Shown here in pieces: positions 26,001-32,588 of a DNA stretch of 36,420 bases (its first letter is position 1; each line of letters begins with the position of its first letter). The position numbers and the translations under genes were made by a program. The notes beneath the pieces were generated by a model. It did not search any database, had not been told where the DNA came from, and was given only the letters and a program-made list of their open reading frames with translations. This DNA comes from Betaproteobacteria bacterium (GTDB lineage Bacteria > Pseudomonadota > Gammaproteobacteria > Burkholderiales > Burkholderiaceae_D), in NCBI GenBank assembly GCA_025362735.1, contig JANYFL010000001.1, positions 1 to 36,420 on the forward strand, read 5' to 3'.

Positions 26001-27655
26001 TGACCGCTGCCTGCGAGATCTGCGTTTTCAAGTGCGAAGGAATTGACCTGGATGTCGAAGGCCTTTGCATCCAGGGTCCAAGCTGCTTGCGCTTCCAATT
26101 TGGCCAGACGAATATCAGGTTCGGCAAAGACGCCAGGAAATGACAGCACTGCATTCTGGCTTGCCAGTTTGATGCTGCCACCGGTCTGCGTTGCCTTGAT
26201 GGACCCGCTCAGATTACTGAAGCCGGGCTGCCCAACGCCCGATGGGGCGGTCTGCGCCTGAACGGAAAGGTTCTCGAAATTGCTAGCTACATCGTAACGC
26301 TGCATGGCGTTGATGGGGCCTTGCCACTGGAACGTCAGATTGCGCACCAGACCTTTGGGTTGATGATCGGTCAGTAACTTGCGTACCGCAACTGAAAAGG
26401 GCAAACGACCTGCAATGGACGCGAGGGTTTCCAGATCCATCTGAGTGGTCGTCAATTTGCCTTGTGCCGATTTGTTCCGGCGCGGCGCAGTGTATTGTGC
26501 CGTCAGGTCGGTCGGCGCCAGTTCAAGGCCGTTGCTTTCTTTGAGACTGAACTGCTTTAAGGTCAATTCGCTGTCGTTCAAAGCGGGGTTCGACATCTCC
26601 GGATTGGAAAGCAAACGATAAGCAATCCGGCCATCGACATGATCCAGTCCCAAGATTGGCAAGTCCTTGAGGAGCCGCGTCGTTACGTCTTTCAGATGGA
26701 CATCTGCCGTCAGTTCCAGTTGTCGTGCGGTGTGACCTTCGACGACCTGTTCAGCGCCAAAGCTGAGCCAGGCCCGCAGCGCACCGTTGCCGCGCTTGAG
26801 TTCAATCGGAAAATCAATCCAGGGATACCAGGCACCCAGATCGATGTCGCTGAATTGGGTATAGACCTCGCCTTTCCAGTTTTGCGTGTCTGACCAGGTG
26901 CGCGAAAACAGCGAACTGGAAAAATGACCGCGTAAATCGAGTGGGGTGGCTTGTTCTCCGGAAACCAGGGCCACCGGAGTCATCGCTTTCAGCGCAAAGT
27001 CGTGACGCAAGCGAGTTTTCTGCAAGATGAACTGAATGTTTGTCAGACTCAGTTCGGGTGCTTTGCGCCATTCATCATTCCAGCGTACCTGTGAGTTACG
27101 GATAATGATTTCATCCTGTGCCAGGACCCATTCACGCATTGTGCTTTTACTGTTGTCGAAGGTCACCGGTATGCCAGCAACAGTGATGAGCTGGTTGGCG
27201 TCGCGCCGTATATCCAGATTGGCCTGTTCAATGACAAGGCTGTGTAGATGGACCTCAAAACGAATCAGGCTTTCCCATGACACCGTGGCTGTAACGCGCG
27301 GCAGGCTCAAGGCCGGGCGCTGGTTACGGTCATAAACCACCACCTGTTTCAAGATCAGTTGTGGGCGCAAGCCGCTCCAGGCGGCATCAATGTCGGTGAT
27401 ACTGACGCGCTGTTCAATGGCTTGCGACGCGGCGCGGACGATATCGTCACGATAATTGTCGATATTGGGCAGCACGACATGGCGCAGAACCAGAATCAGG
27501 GCCATGAACACGAAATACAAAACGACGACACCCCAAAGTGCCATGCGGAAAACCCGTTTCATCCAGAGCGGCAATCGCAAAGGTTCACCGCGCATGCCAA
27601 AAGTGGCAGGCCGGATGAAGGGTTTTTGGGGATCGTTGTTTTCGGAGGCGCTCAT
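23081..27655 (-). CDS. yhdP: YhdP family AsmA-like envelope protein
   Basis: This 1524-residue protein has a short cytoplasmic N-terminus, one membrane anchor (about 36-58) and a very long periplasmic part of repeated beta-strand segments, as in the YhdP/DUF3971 and AsmA C-terminal families. In E. coli, YhdP, TamB and YdbH are bridge-like proteins that move phospholipids between inner and outer membranes; that role is inferred here from family. Low-complexity Ala/Ser/Thr/Pro linkers occur around residues 630-700 and 1140-1170. It starts at ATG 27653-27655 and is first in the yhdP-nitrilase-tldD operon, divergent from glnE across a repeat element. Confidence 0.93.
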   Translation of the reverse strand: MSASENNDPQKPFIRPATFGMRGEPLRLPLWMKRVFRMALWGVVVLYFVFMALILVLRHVVLPNIDNYRDDIVRAASQAIEQRVSITDIDAAWSGLRPQLILKQVVVYDRNQRPALSLPRVTATVSWESLIRFEVHLHSLVIEQANLDIRRDANQLITVAGIPVTFDNSKSTMREWVLAQDEIIIRNSQVRWNDEWRKAPELSLTNIQFILQKTRLRHDFALKAMTPVALVSGEQATPLDLRGHFSSSLFSRTWSDTQNWKGEVYTQFSDIDLGAWYPWIDFPIELKRGNGALRAWLSFGAEQVVEGHTARQLELTADVHLKDVTTRLLKDLPILGLDHVDGRIAYRLLSNPEMSNPALNDSELTLKQFSLKESNGLELAPTDLTAQYTAPRRNKSAQGKLTTTQMDLETLASIAGRLPFSVAVRKLLTDHQPKGLVRNLTFQWQGPINAMQRYDVASNFENLSVQAQTAPSGVGQPGFSNLSGSIKATQTGGSIKLASQNAVLSFPGVFAEPDIRLAKLEAQAAWTLDAKAFDIQVNSFALENADLAGSGQAKYHSGLGAGDSGTLDLSGRLTRAEASQVARYLPLDMPESTRLFLKYGLLSGRAEDVDFKVSGPVDLIPYGPTSVQKAKAREKAALTASKNVAGSSANTNIASITNIGATVTSAGDSARNVVNKLAQVTPLGKLVGVNPAASTTSGNVFHISGNLRKVALNYVPHLPGEAGFGDPKAAPLWPVFEDINGTLLIDQSRLVIEADSAQVYGVKLEKVKAEITDVEDHDLVLMVTGGAVGPLQDLVRFTNASPVSKMIEHFTATTRATGTARLNLKLNLPLADIERSKVVGSITFQNNDITLLSGMPPLQRVNGRLDFSEKGMGIQGVTGQFVGGSMKLDGSTRADGMIELRGDGTINLTNALSNRSNLGDESLIQNLAEHLTGSTRYTVAVNVNTHSNPSSATTPTPVPPLLIVESSLAGLGINLPDPIRKAATDSWPLRVDLVNLPAVTRNASTPSAPASASDQIRFRLGTVLNATFERRPDRNGEMQITRAAYGINEPAALNETSTYVNINAKSLDLDAWGATLKQLTSSKPTSAPSGPAAPATSPTNVTQSIKLAEDISTSAYLPEVFALRTTDLRLGGKNFANISAAASRIQIPGSNELTWQANIDAEQVSGYITWRQGQRQDLVTARLARLKIPQSDVAESNLNSVIDSDAQEMPALDIVADSFELSGKKWGKLELQATNTIANASNFNRREWQLQKLNITNDDAKFEAKGVWGPELSLSPSSGAGTTAPANGSARQRTQLSFTINANNVGKLMDRFGLKNTVRNGTASLEGAVMWRGSPLKIDYGSLDGQMHLEAEKGQFLQADPGIAKLLGVLSLQSLPRRLTLDFRDVFSEGFAFDTIRSNVTVDNGVASTKDFKMRGVQATVLIEGSTDLARETQNLHVLVLPEINAGAASLGYAALANPAIGLATFLAQYVLRDPLTRAFSYEYNVTGSWADPTMTKVDRQAEPKLVLPPASPSNSKTAAPASK

Positions 27656-28050
27656 GTTGTTCGCAATACACCCGCATTTTACCCTTTGACCTTATGCCCT
27701 ATGCTCCATGCCCTCTGGACGTGGCACGGGGATTGGTTATCATCAGCACAAAACCGGATCGTGCAGAATCCAATAATGATTAGGGCGTATCATCAATTAC
27801 CCCATACCCACGGCGGGGAAGCTGCGGGTGCAGCTCATGTGGCCAATGCGGGCGCAGGCGACGCGGTTTGGTTATTCCAAACAAGGAGCTTGCAACACCG
27901 CTATGCGCCCGCAGGTTTCCTCGCCCCGGAGGGTTATCCCCCAGAAAGCCCGCATTCGGCGTTGCGGATCGTCGCAAGGCAATCAGCCTTGCTTCCTCAC
28001 CGCGCCTTGACTGCGAGCTTTCTGGGGGTAACGTGGGCATGGAGTAATTG
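27656..28050. other. Divergent yhdP/glnE intergenic region, largely a repeat element
   Basis: The first 125 bases (27656-27780) show no ORF or clear motif; the promoter of yhdP is presumably there or in the element. The rest is the 283-bp inverted-repeat element described separately. A TTGACT (28007-28012) with TAACGT 16 bases on could be an outward promoter of the element toward glnE, but the -10 match is poor. Confidence 0.4.
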
Positions 28051-28063
28051 ATGACACGCCCTA
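27781..28063. mobile_element. 283-bp MITE-like element with 32-bp terminal inverted repeats
   Basis: The left repeat (27781-27812, beginning TAGGGCGTATCATCAATTAC) is the reverse complement of the right repeat (28032-28063) at 29 of 32 positions. The ends read TA-GGGCG and CGCCC-TA, compatible with TA target duplication by an IS630- or IS5-type transposase; no transposase is encoded. Inside are more palindromes: TGCGGGCGCA/TGCGCCCGCA (27847-27856, 27904-27913), a 16-bp pair GTTA(T)CCCCCAGAAAGC (27933-27949, 28017-28032) and GCAAGGC/GCCTTGC (27974-27992). The right repeat contains the glnE ribosome-binding site, start codon and first codons. Confidence 0.8.
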
Positions 28064-30933
28064 AAACAACATTGCAACTTTCGCGTTGGTGCAAGCGCAT
28101 CGTCACAGCCCATCCCGACTGGCTACCTCAACTGCAAGCGCTAGCCGATCAGCCGATAGACGCCAATGCGCTCCAGGCTCTGTTACAGACCGAGCGCGCT
28201 GCAAAAAGTGTCCCGCCCATTGAGTCGATTGCACAAAATGCCTATGAAAGTAGCGCGCATCTCCAGACTGTCCTACGCCGCGTTCGCGCTAAAGCCCTGT
28301 ATGCGTTGATCGACCGCGACTTGTCCGGCCGGGCCGATTTGAGTGAAGTCATGATCGCGATGACCGCGCTGGGCGAGTTGAGTGTTCAGGAAGCTTTGGC
28401 CTGGAACACCCATGAATTGGTCCGACTGCACGGTGAGCCAATCGGCAGCCAGTCAGGCTTGAAACAGGACCTGATTGTTGTGGGCATGGGCAAGTTCGGT
28501 GGCGTGGAACTGAATGTCTCGTCAGATATCGACCTGATTTTTGTGTATCCGGAAGATGGTGAAACCGCCGGTCTTGAAGGTCAGGCCGTACGTTCGATTT
28601 CCAATCATGAATTCTTCACGCTGCTCGGGCGCAAATTGATTACGGCGTTGAACGAGGCGACGGCTGATGGATTCGTGTTTCGTGTCGATATGCGTTTGCG
28701 GCCCAACGGCGATTCGGGCCCGCTTGCCGCCAGCTTCGCCATGCTCGCAGAATATTTTCTGAAACAGGGGCGCGACTGGGAGCGCTTTGCCTGGATCAAG
28801 GGACGCATCGTGTCGCAGCCGGTCTTGGGTGGCTTGTCGCTGGAGCAGCAAACCAGCCAGCTCGACGCCATCGTCCATCCGTTTGTCTATCGTCGTTATC
28901 TGGACTTCGGCACGATTGCCTCATTGCGCAACCTGCATGGGCAGATTCGCGCCGAGGTGGCGCGGCAGGAGACCAAAGTGACCCGCAGTGCCTCCGGTGA
29001 AGTGACCCATTTCAAGCCGGTCAACGTCAAACTCGGACGGGGCGGCATCCGCGAAGTGGAATTCATCGTCCAGCATTTCCAGGTGATACGCGGCGGACGC
29101 GATATCAAGCTGCGTAACCGCTCCACGCTGACCATGCTTCAGCTGCTGGTGCAAAGAAACATGCTGGATGACGACACGGCAGAGCGGCTGGCCAAGGCTT
29201 ATATTTTTCTGCGCAATGTGGAGCATCGCCTGCAATATCTGGACGATGCCCAGACGCATGTGTTGCCGCGCGATGACGAAGCCCGCGCTCTGGTTGCAGC
29301 CATGTGTGCGCCTTATCTCAACGTCGTGCCGGACACCGCCCACGATGAAAATTTGGTTGCTGCATTGGTCACCCGCATCGCCACTGAACAAGCCTTCGTC
29401 GCCGAAACTTTTGATGAGGTCTTCGGCGAAAAAAAATCGGCCTTGGTCGAAGACGTAGCAGAGGATGCTGTGTCGATCTGGAGCGAGAGGCTGGCAGCGC
29501 CCATGACCGAAGCTGCCCGTGCGCAGCTGGCCAGCCTGGGCTTCACCGATATCGACATGGTCTGGTCGCGTCTGCGTGCCCTTTGGCTCAGCCGTTCATT
29601 GCGCATTCTGACGGTGCCCAGCCGTGAACGCATCGACCTGCTGATGCCACGCGCGATCGAAGCCGCCACGCGTTGTTCGGCACCGGACGCTACGCTCGGA
29701 CGTTTGCTCGATCTTATCGAAGCCATATCGGGACGCGGCCCTTATGTCTCGTTTCTGAACGAATTTCCGCATGCGCTGGAGCGCGTCGCTCAGGTGCTTG
29801 CCGCCAGTCCCTGGGCCGCTCATTATCTGACCGGGCATCCACTGCTGCTCGACGAGTTGCTTGATCTGCGCCCGCACGAACTGCCCGATTTTCAACTGGT
29901 TGCGCAAAACTTGCAGGCCGAACTGGAACTCGTTCAGGGAGACGTCGAGCGTCAGATGGATCTCTTGCGCGAGACGCATCACGCCCAGGTCTTTCGTCTC
30001 CTGACCCAGGACCTTCAGAGCCGCATGACCGTGGAAACGCTGTCCGACCAACTCTCTGCGCTGGCCGACCTGATTGTCGATGCGGCCATCGACGTGGCCT
30101 GGAAGCAGCTCAATATCCGTCATCAGGAAGTCCCTCGTTTCGCCGTCATTGCCTACGGCAAACTGGGCGGCAAGGAATTGGGCTATGCCTCAGACCTCGA
30201 TATCATTTTCCTGTACGACGACGAGCACGAGCGTGCCAGTGAAATCTATGCGCGTCTCGCACAACGTTTGATCAGCGTCTTGACCACGCGCACGACTGCC
30301 GGCGCCCTGTTTGAAATTGATCTCGCACTGCGTCCGGATGGCGGTTCCGGTCTTCTGGTCAGCAGCCTGAGCGCCTATCGCAAATATCAAAATGAGAGTG
30401 CCTGGCTCTGGGAACATCAGGCACTGACCCGCACCCGTTTTTGCGCTGGCGACCGTGAGCTCGGTCTCGCTTTCGAGCAAGTGCGGCGCAGTGTGCTGTC
30501 GCAACCGCGCGAGCTCGACAAGCTGCGCAAAGAAATCGTGGCAATGCGCAAGAAAATGCATGACGCCCATCCCAACAAGACCGGACAGTTCGATCTGAAG
30601 CACGATGCCGGCGGCATGATCGATATTGAATTCGCCACGCAATATCTCGTACTCGCTCATGGCCATGCGCATGCCGAACTGCTCGATGACGCAGGCAATA
30701 TCGCCTTGGTGCAACGCGCAGCGGCAGCGGGTCTGCTCGATATGACGTTGGCCAGACAAGTGGCCGATGCCTATCGTGCTTATCGCAAACGCCAGCACGG
30801 CATTCGCCTGGCCGGATCAGCTTCAGATATGTCGGGCTCTACAACGGATAGTCCGGCTCGTGTTTCAGTTGACGAATTCAAGGCCGAGCGCGAGGCCGTA
30901 CAAAGACTGTGGTACGGACTTTTTGAATCGTAA
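28051..30933 (+). CDS. glnE: Bifunctional glutamine synthetase adenylyltransferase / adenylyl-removing enzyme
   Basis: GlnE adds and removes AMP on glutamine synthetase in response to PII, matching nitrogen assimilation to supply. The 960-residue protein has two nucleotidyltransferase domains. The N-terminal de-adenylylating one carries GMGKFGGVEL then SSDID (145-161); the C-terminal adenylylating one carries AYGKLGGKEL then SDLD (701-717). I chose the ATG at 28051, with GGAG 6 bases upstream; the TTG just before it is unlikely. The ribosome-binding site and the first codons (Met-Thr-Arg-Pro) lie in the right inverted repeat of a mobile-type element, so the N-terminal tip has been supplied by the repeat. 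Recognisable GlnE similarity begins around residue 15 (VTAHPDWL). Confidence 0.96.
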   Translation: MTRPKTTLQLSRWCKRIVTAHPDWLPQLQALADQPIDANALQALLQTERAAKSVPPIESIAQNAYESSAHLQTVLRRVRAKALYALIDRDLSGRADLSEVMIAMTALGELSVQEALAWNTHELVRLHGEPIGSQSGLKQDLIVVGMGKFGGVELNVSSDIDLIFVYPEDGETAGLEGQAVRSISNHEFFTLLGRKLITALNEATADGFVFRVDMRLRPNGDSGPLAASFAMLAEYFLKQGRDWERFAWIKGRIVSQPVLGGLSLEQQTSQLDAIVHPFVYRRYLDFGTIASLRNLHGQIRAEVARQETKVTRSASGEVTHFKPVNVKLGRGGIREVEFIVQHFQVIRGGRDIKLRNRSTLTMLQLLVQRNMLDDDTAERLAKAYIFLRNVEHRLQYLDDAQTHVLPRDDEARALVAAMCAPYLNVVPDTAHDENLVAALVTRIATEQAFVAETFDEVFGEKKSALVEDVAEDAVSIWSERLAAPMTEAARAQLASLGFTDIDMVWSRLRALWLSRSLRILTVPSRERIDLLMPRAIEAATRCSAPDATLGRLLDLIEAISGRGPYVSFLNEFPHALERVAQVLAASPWAAHYLTGHPLLLDELLDLRPHELPDFQLVAQNLQAELELVQGDVERQMDLLRETHHAQVFRLLTQDLQSRMTVETLSDQLSALADLIVDAAIDVAWKQLNIRHQEVPRFAVIAYGKLGGKELGYASDLDIIFLYDDEHERASEIYARLAQRLISVLTTRTTAGALFEIDLALRPDGGSGLLVSSLSAYRKYQNESAWLWEHQALTRTRFCAGDRELGLAFEQVRRSVLSQPRELDKLRKEIVAMRKKMHDAHPNKTGQFDLKHDAGGMIDIEFATQYLVLAHGHAHAELLDDAGNIALVQRAAAAGLLDMTLARQVADAYRAYRKRQHGIRLAGSASDMSGSTTDSPARVSVDEFKAEREAVQRLWYGLFES

Positions 30934-31118
30934 AGCTACGATTTTTAGCTGTCCACATGCTTGATGCCTTGATTTAGATACGATGCTGCGAAATGAGATA
31001 GATGACGCTCAGTAGATACCGATAAGACAAGGTGTCAGTACTTCAAAGTTCTAGCACTGGAGCACCTTCATAGATGACGTACTAGGATTGACGGTGTCCC
31101 GAAAACTCCCCTTTCTCT

Positions 31119-31180
31119 TCGAGTATTCGTGTTGAGCGGCGAGTAGTTTTCTCGAAAGTCCGCTCAAACACGTTGTTAGC
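31119..31180 (-). repeat. attC-like imperfect palindrome downstream of the accessory lipoprotein gene
   Basis: On the minus strand the sequence begins GCTAAC (31180-31175), then GTGTTTGAGCGG pairs with CCGCTCAACAC (31171-31160 with 31139-31129) leaving one unpaired T, and an inner CGAG/CTCG stem closes the loop. The position after the gene, the GCTAAC end and the single extrahelical base recall integron attC sites. The other end reads AATACTC instead of the required GTTRRRY, so it would be a decayed site or just a hairpin. Confidence 0.35.
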
Positions 31181-31210
31181 GTGATGGCTAATCATTTTTA
31201 GCAATTATTA

Positions 31211-32173
31211 TTACTTCGCTGTGCTAGCTAGTGCAGGCGAGGTAGATGCCTTGACCTCTGGCATCGGCGAGTCAGGCATTAGCGTCAATACCACATCCTC
31301 GGGCTTGGCTGGGCGGTAAACAGACGCTGATTTGCCAAGTACAGTTACCCCTGAAAGTACAAGTGCATCAGCGAGCTTGGGTACGAAAGCGATGTACTTC
31401 TCATCTTCGGTCAGACGATAACCTAGTATCTGCGCACGCTGCTTGAGGTAAGGGAAACCAGCTTCCACGACAATCATCTGTTTGTCGTCACGAGCGGACG
31501 ACTGTGCAACATCATTTAGCATGACATTTATGGCTTGCCGTAGATTGGCAGTGACAGTAGTTTTAAGCAGTTCTCCATCATTGGCGGTCCAACTATTCGC
31601 ACCCTCTAGTGGCTTGGCCTCACCTGTGGACGCAAAGTACCGGGTTTCCCACACTGGGCGTTTGTCTGCTCCTTTCAACACAACCTTTAACACGGTGAAG
31701 AGTCGTACGTTAATATCGTTCGCGTATGACAAAAGTAGTCCGCTGGACACATCCAACTGCGTTACCCCAGGTAGTGTTGTGAACTTGTCGACCAATGGTG
31801 GCTGTCCGATTAACTTCTCGATTTCACCGCGCGTTTGGTCGGTGAGCTTAATGCGCAAAAGCTGCTCAGTATTGTTTACTCCAGCGGCCGAACCGCTACT
31901 GTTTGCTGCATGTGCGATGGCAACGCCGAGTACGCCAAACATCATGCTAGCGCCTTGGCCGCTTTGATGACCGGTAACGATAACGTCGCTCTCAGGTATT
32001 TTATATGCGCCGATAGGTAAATCGCTCCAGGTCGATAGCTGTTCGTTGTTCACCTTAACGGTGATAGAGCCGACAACCATCGGTGCTGGTTTTGTTCTGT
32101 CATAAGTAGCACAAGCGCTAATAGATAGACACACGGCGATTATGGACAGTTTCTGACAAAGGGTTGAATACAT
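31211..32173 (-). CDS. Hypothetical lipoprotein
   Basis: This 320-residue protein starts with a lipoprotein signal peptide and lipobox ISAC (Cys21). I do not recognise the mature domain. It shows a short Gly/Ala hydrophobic segment near 73-92, a mixed alpha/beta body, and a C-terminal tail rich in Pro, Ser and Ala after about residue 295. It is predicted to be an outer-membrane or periplasmic anchored protein. The ATG at 32171-32173 has a strong GGAGG ribosome-binding site. It stands alone between glnE and the DUF748 gene, flanked by a palindromic element upstream and an attC-like hairpin downstream. This suggests it is an accessory insertion. Confidence 0.75.
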   Translation of the reverse strand: MYSTLCQKLSIIAVCLSISACATYDRTKPAPMVVGSITVKVNNEQLSTWSDLPIGAYKIPESDVIVTGHQSGQGASMMFGVLGVAIAHAANSSGSAAGVNNTEQLLRIKLTDQTRGEIEKLIGQPPLVDKFTTLPGVTQLDVSSGLLLSYANDINVRLFTVLKVVLKGADKRPVWETRYFASTGEAKPLEGANSWTANDGELLKTTVTANLRQAINVMLNDVAQSSARDDKQMIVVEAGFPYLKQRAQILGYRLTEDEKYIAFVPKLADALVLSGVTVLGKSASVYRPAKPEDVVLTLMPDSPMPEVKASTSPALASTAK

Positions 32174-32588
32174 TTTTCCTCCAAGAGTTATTATGGTTTT
32201 AAAAAGTGCGGTTATGAGCCAAAGTTTAGGCGATTATTGATGGAGCAAGGTAGGGCGGAAAAGCGTAGCGCCTTCCGCTGCATGAACAAGCCTGGAGGCG
32301 GCCTTCTGGATCGCCTTCAATCTTCCCGAGTAATCGGCGTCACCGGAGGCAGTGTTCCTTCTATGTGGCACAGACAAGACTGTGAAGAAGAATGTCCGTT
32401 CAAAAGTTCGGTCACGAAAATGGTTTGTCATTGGTGCATATGCGGCAAGCTTCCATCCGGCGGAAGGCGCTGCGCTTTTCCGCCCTACGCAGGCTATAAA
32501 AGCGAGAGCGCGGTCGAAGTCGGTAACGCCCAAGAAAATGTGCGAGTGAATAGAGAAGTTGGCTTTGATGTTTGTATAGAGATGATGA
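32174..32588. other. Intergenic region upstream of the accessory lipoprotein gene
   Basis: Most of this 415-base gap (32250-32488) is an inverted-repeat element listed separately. The remaining 75 bases next to the lipoprotein gene should hold its promoter, but no convincing -35/-10 pair is visible. No protein or RNA gene is supported. Confidence 0.45.
32250..32488. repeat. 239-bp element bounded by 29-bp palindromic inverted repeats
   Basis: The left end (32250-32278, beginning GTAGGGCGGAAAAGCG) is the reverse complement of the right end (32460-32488) at 28 of 29 positions. Each end is itself a small hairpin (GCGGAA/TTCCGC around GGCGCTGCGC), like REP-type palindromes, so the whole resembles a paired-REP or MITE unit. 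Ends read GTAGGG and CCCTAC. It does not share sequence with the element before glnE. An ORF on the minus strand through it is judged spurious. Confidence 0.72.

Noticed and set aside
27780..28106. Minus-strand 108-codon frame across the glnE-proximal repeat element
   Set aside because: It coincides with the inverted-repeat element, begins inside glnE, and its composition (Arg/Pro/Gly-rich) is typical of translated repeat DNA.
30934..30960. Small hairpin just after the glnE stop
   Set aside because: The AGCTA/TAGCT stem is short and not followed by a T run, so it is not called a terminator.
32234..32533. Minus-strand 99-codon frame through the second repeat element
   Set aside because: Both ends fall in palindromic repeats and no domain is recognisable; judged a spurious ORF over a repeat.
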